Positions 5,868 to 6,286 of a DNA stretch of 6,286 nucleotides are shown piece by piece. This DNA is from Sutterella sp. (GTDB lineage Bacteria; Pseudomonadota; Gammaproteobacteria; Burkholderiales; Burkholderiaceae_F), in contig DNBE01000103.1 of NCBI GenBank assembly GCA_003543795.1, forward strand, positions 1 through 6,286, given 5' to 3'. Every line of letters starts with the position of its first letter. Position 1 is the first letter of the stretch. The notes below the pieces were generated by a model, which had not been told where the DNA came from, searched no databases, and was given only the letters and a program-made list of their open reading frames with translations. The position numbers were made by a program, and so were the translations under genes.

Positions 5868-6286
5868 TTATTTTTTATTCTCGACAAAGGAGTACATGAG
5901 CTTACTGACGAGGTTTTCTAAAACCATCGCCGATTGTGTACGTTCGATTTTGGCGCCGTTAGATAAATTATCATCCTCGCCGCCCGCGACGAACCCGACG
6001 TACTGTTCACCTAAAAGCCCCGAAGTCAGAATCTGCGCTTCGGTATCGACCGGGAATTGATACTTCGACTCGATTTCCATATCGACTCGCGCTTGAAATG
6101 TCGTTTGATCGAAACTAATCGTCGTCACGCGTCCGATAACAACCCCCGCGCTTTTCACCGGTGCGCGAGGCTTTAGGCCGCCGATATTCTCAAATTGAGC
6201 GCATACCGTATAGGTTTTCGTTCCCATCGAGAAGGTTCCGAGATTCGCGGCTTTAAGTGCCGTAAAAAGGAGCGCGGCAAAGCCCG
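5868..6286 (-). CDS. mlaD: MlaD, MCE-domain subunit of the phospholipid ABC transporter (5' end cut by window edge)
   Basis: MlaD is anchored in the inner membrane by one N-terminal helix and forms a hexameric MCE ring that passes lipids between MlaC and MlaE/MlaF. The frame stays open to the window edge: upstream of the Met at 6227 it reads GFAALLFTALKAANLGTFS, the end of the expected membrane helix, so that Met is internal and roughly 10-20 N-terminal residues are missing. The MCE domain is clear: YTVCAQFENIGGLKPRAPVK, SAGVVIGRVTTISFD, ARVDMEIES, then the conserved TSGLLGEQYVGF and the C-terminal TQSAMVLENLVSKLMYSF helix that lines the ring pore in the family. The stop codon lies 13 nt before mlaA. 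mlaF and mlaE are expected just beyond the right-hand edge. Confidence 0.94.
   Translation of the reverse strand, partial: GFAALLFTALKAANLGTFSMGTKTYTVCAQFENIGGLKPRAPVKSAGVVIGRVTTISFDQTTFQARVDMEIESKYQFPVDTEAQILTSGLLGEQYVGFVAGGEDDNLSNGAKIERTQSAMVLENLVSKLMYSFVENKK

Noticed and set aside
5855..5887. Longer N-terminus for MlaA starting at a TTG
   Set aside because: It would place eleven residues before a perfect lipoprotein signal and overlap the mlaD coding end.
6225..6227. Met codon as a start for MlaD
   Set aside because: The frame continues upstream to the window edge and encodes the expected membrane helix, so this Met is internal.

Overview
The window looks like a stretch of a betaproteobacterial (Burkholderiales) chromosome. 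It is densely packed, and every gene lies on the minus strand. The best evidence for the lineage is gene order: an mla phospholipid-transport cluster that carries mlaA between mlaD and mlaC, then murA, hinT, tatABC, a Nif3-family gene and sspA. The moderate base composition (roughly half GC by eye) and the absence of several genes usually found in this neighbourhood would fit a reduced, host-associated lineage such as Sutterellaceae. That genus-level guess is inference only.

Layout in the direction of transcription (from high to low coordinates): mlaD (5' end cut by the window edge, 6286-5868), mlaA (5854-5126), mlaC (5122-4508), an mlaB-like STAS gene (4507-4232), murA (4167-2917), hinT (2905-2567), tatA (2564-2352), tatB (2282-1779), tatC (1797-1033), a Nif3/YbgI-family gene (1036-293) and sspA (184-1, 3' end cut by the window edge). 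Spacings are very short: 13, 3, 0, 64, 11, 2 and 69 nt, then overlaps of 19 and 4 nt, then 108 nt. I see no convincing intrinsic terminator, so much of the block could be read as one transcript, with internal starts before murA and sspA.

Functionally the block is about the cell envelope. MlaD, MlaA, MlaC and MlaB belong to the system that moves phospholipids between outer and inner membrane. MurA performs the first committed step of peptidoglycan synthesis. TatABC exports folded proteins. HinT, the Nif3 protein and SspA are soluble proteins that travel with this cluster. Nearly all key residues are intact. The main exception is the MlaB-like protein, where the acidic residue before the conserved Ser/Thr is replaced by Lys.

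I found no new defence system, mobile element, CRISPR array or RNA gene. What is unusual is mainly what is missing from the standard neighbourhood: no bolA/ibaG between mlaB and murA, no his genes between murA and hinT, no periplasmic protease gene after tatC, and no petABC (cytochrome bc1) between the Nif3 gene and sspA. Smaller points are a palindrome around the sspA -10 box, hairpins in the tatA-tatB gap, an 8-base element repeated in three leaders, and a possible twin-arginine signal on MlaC.
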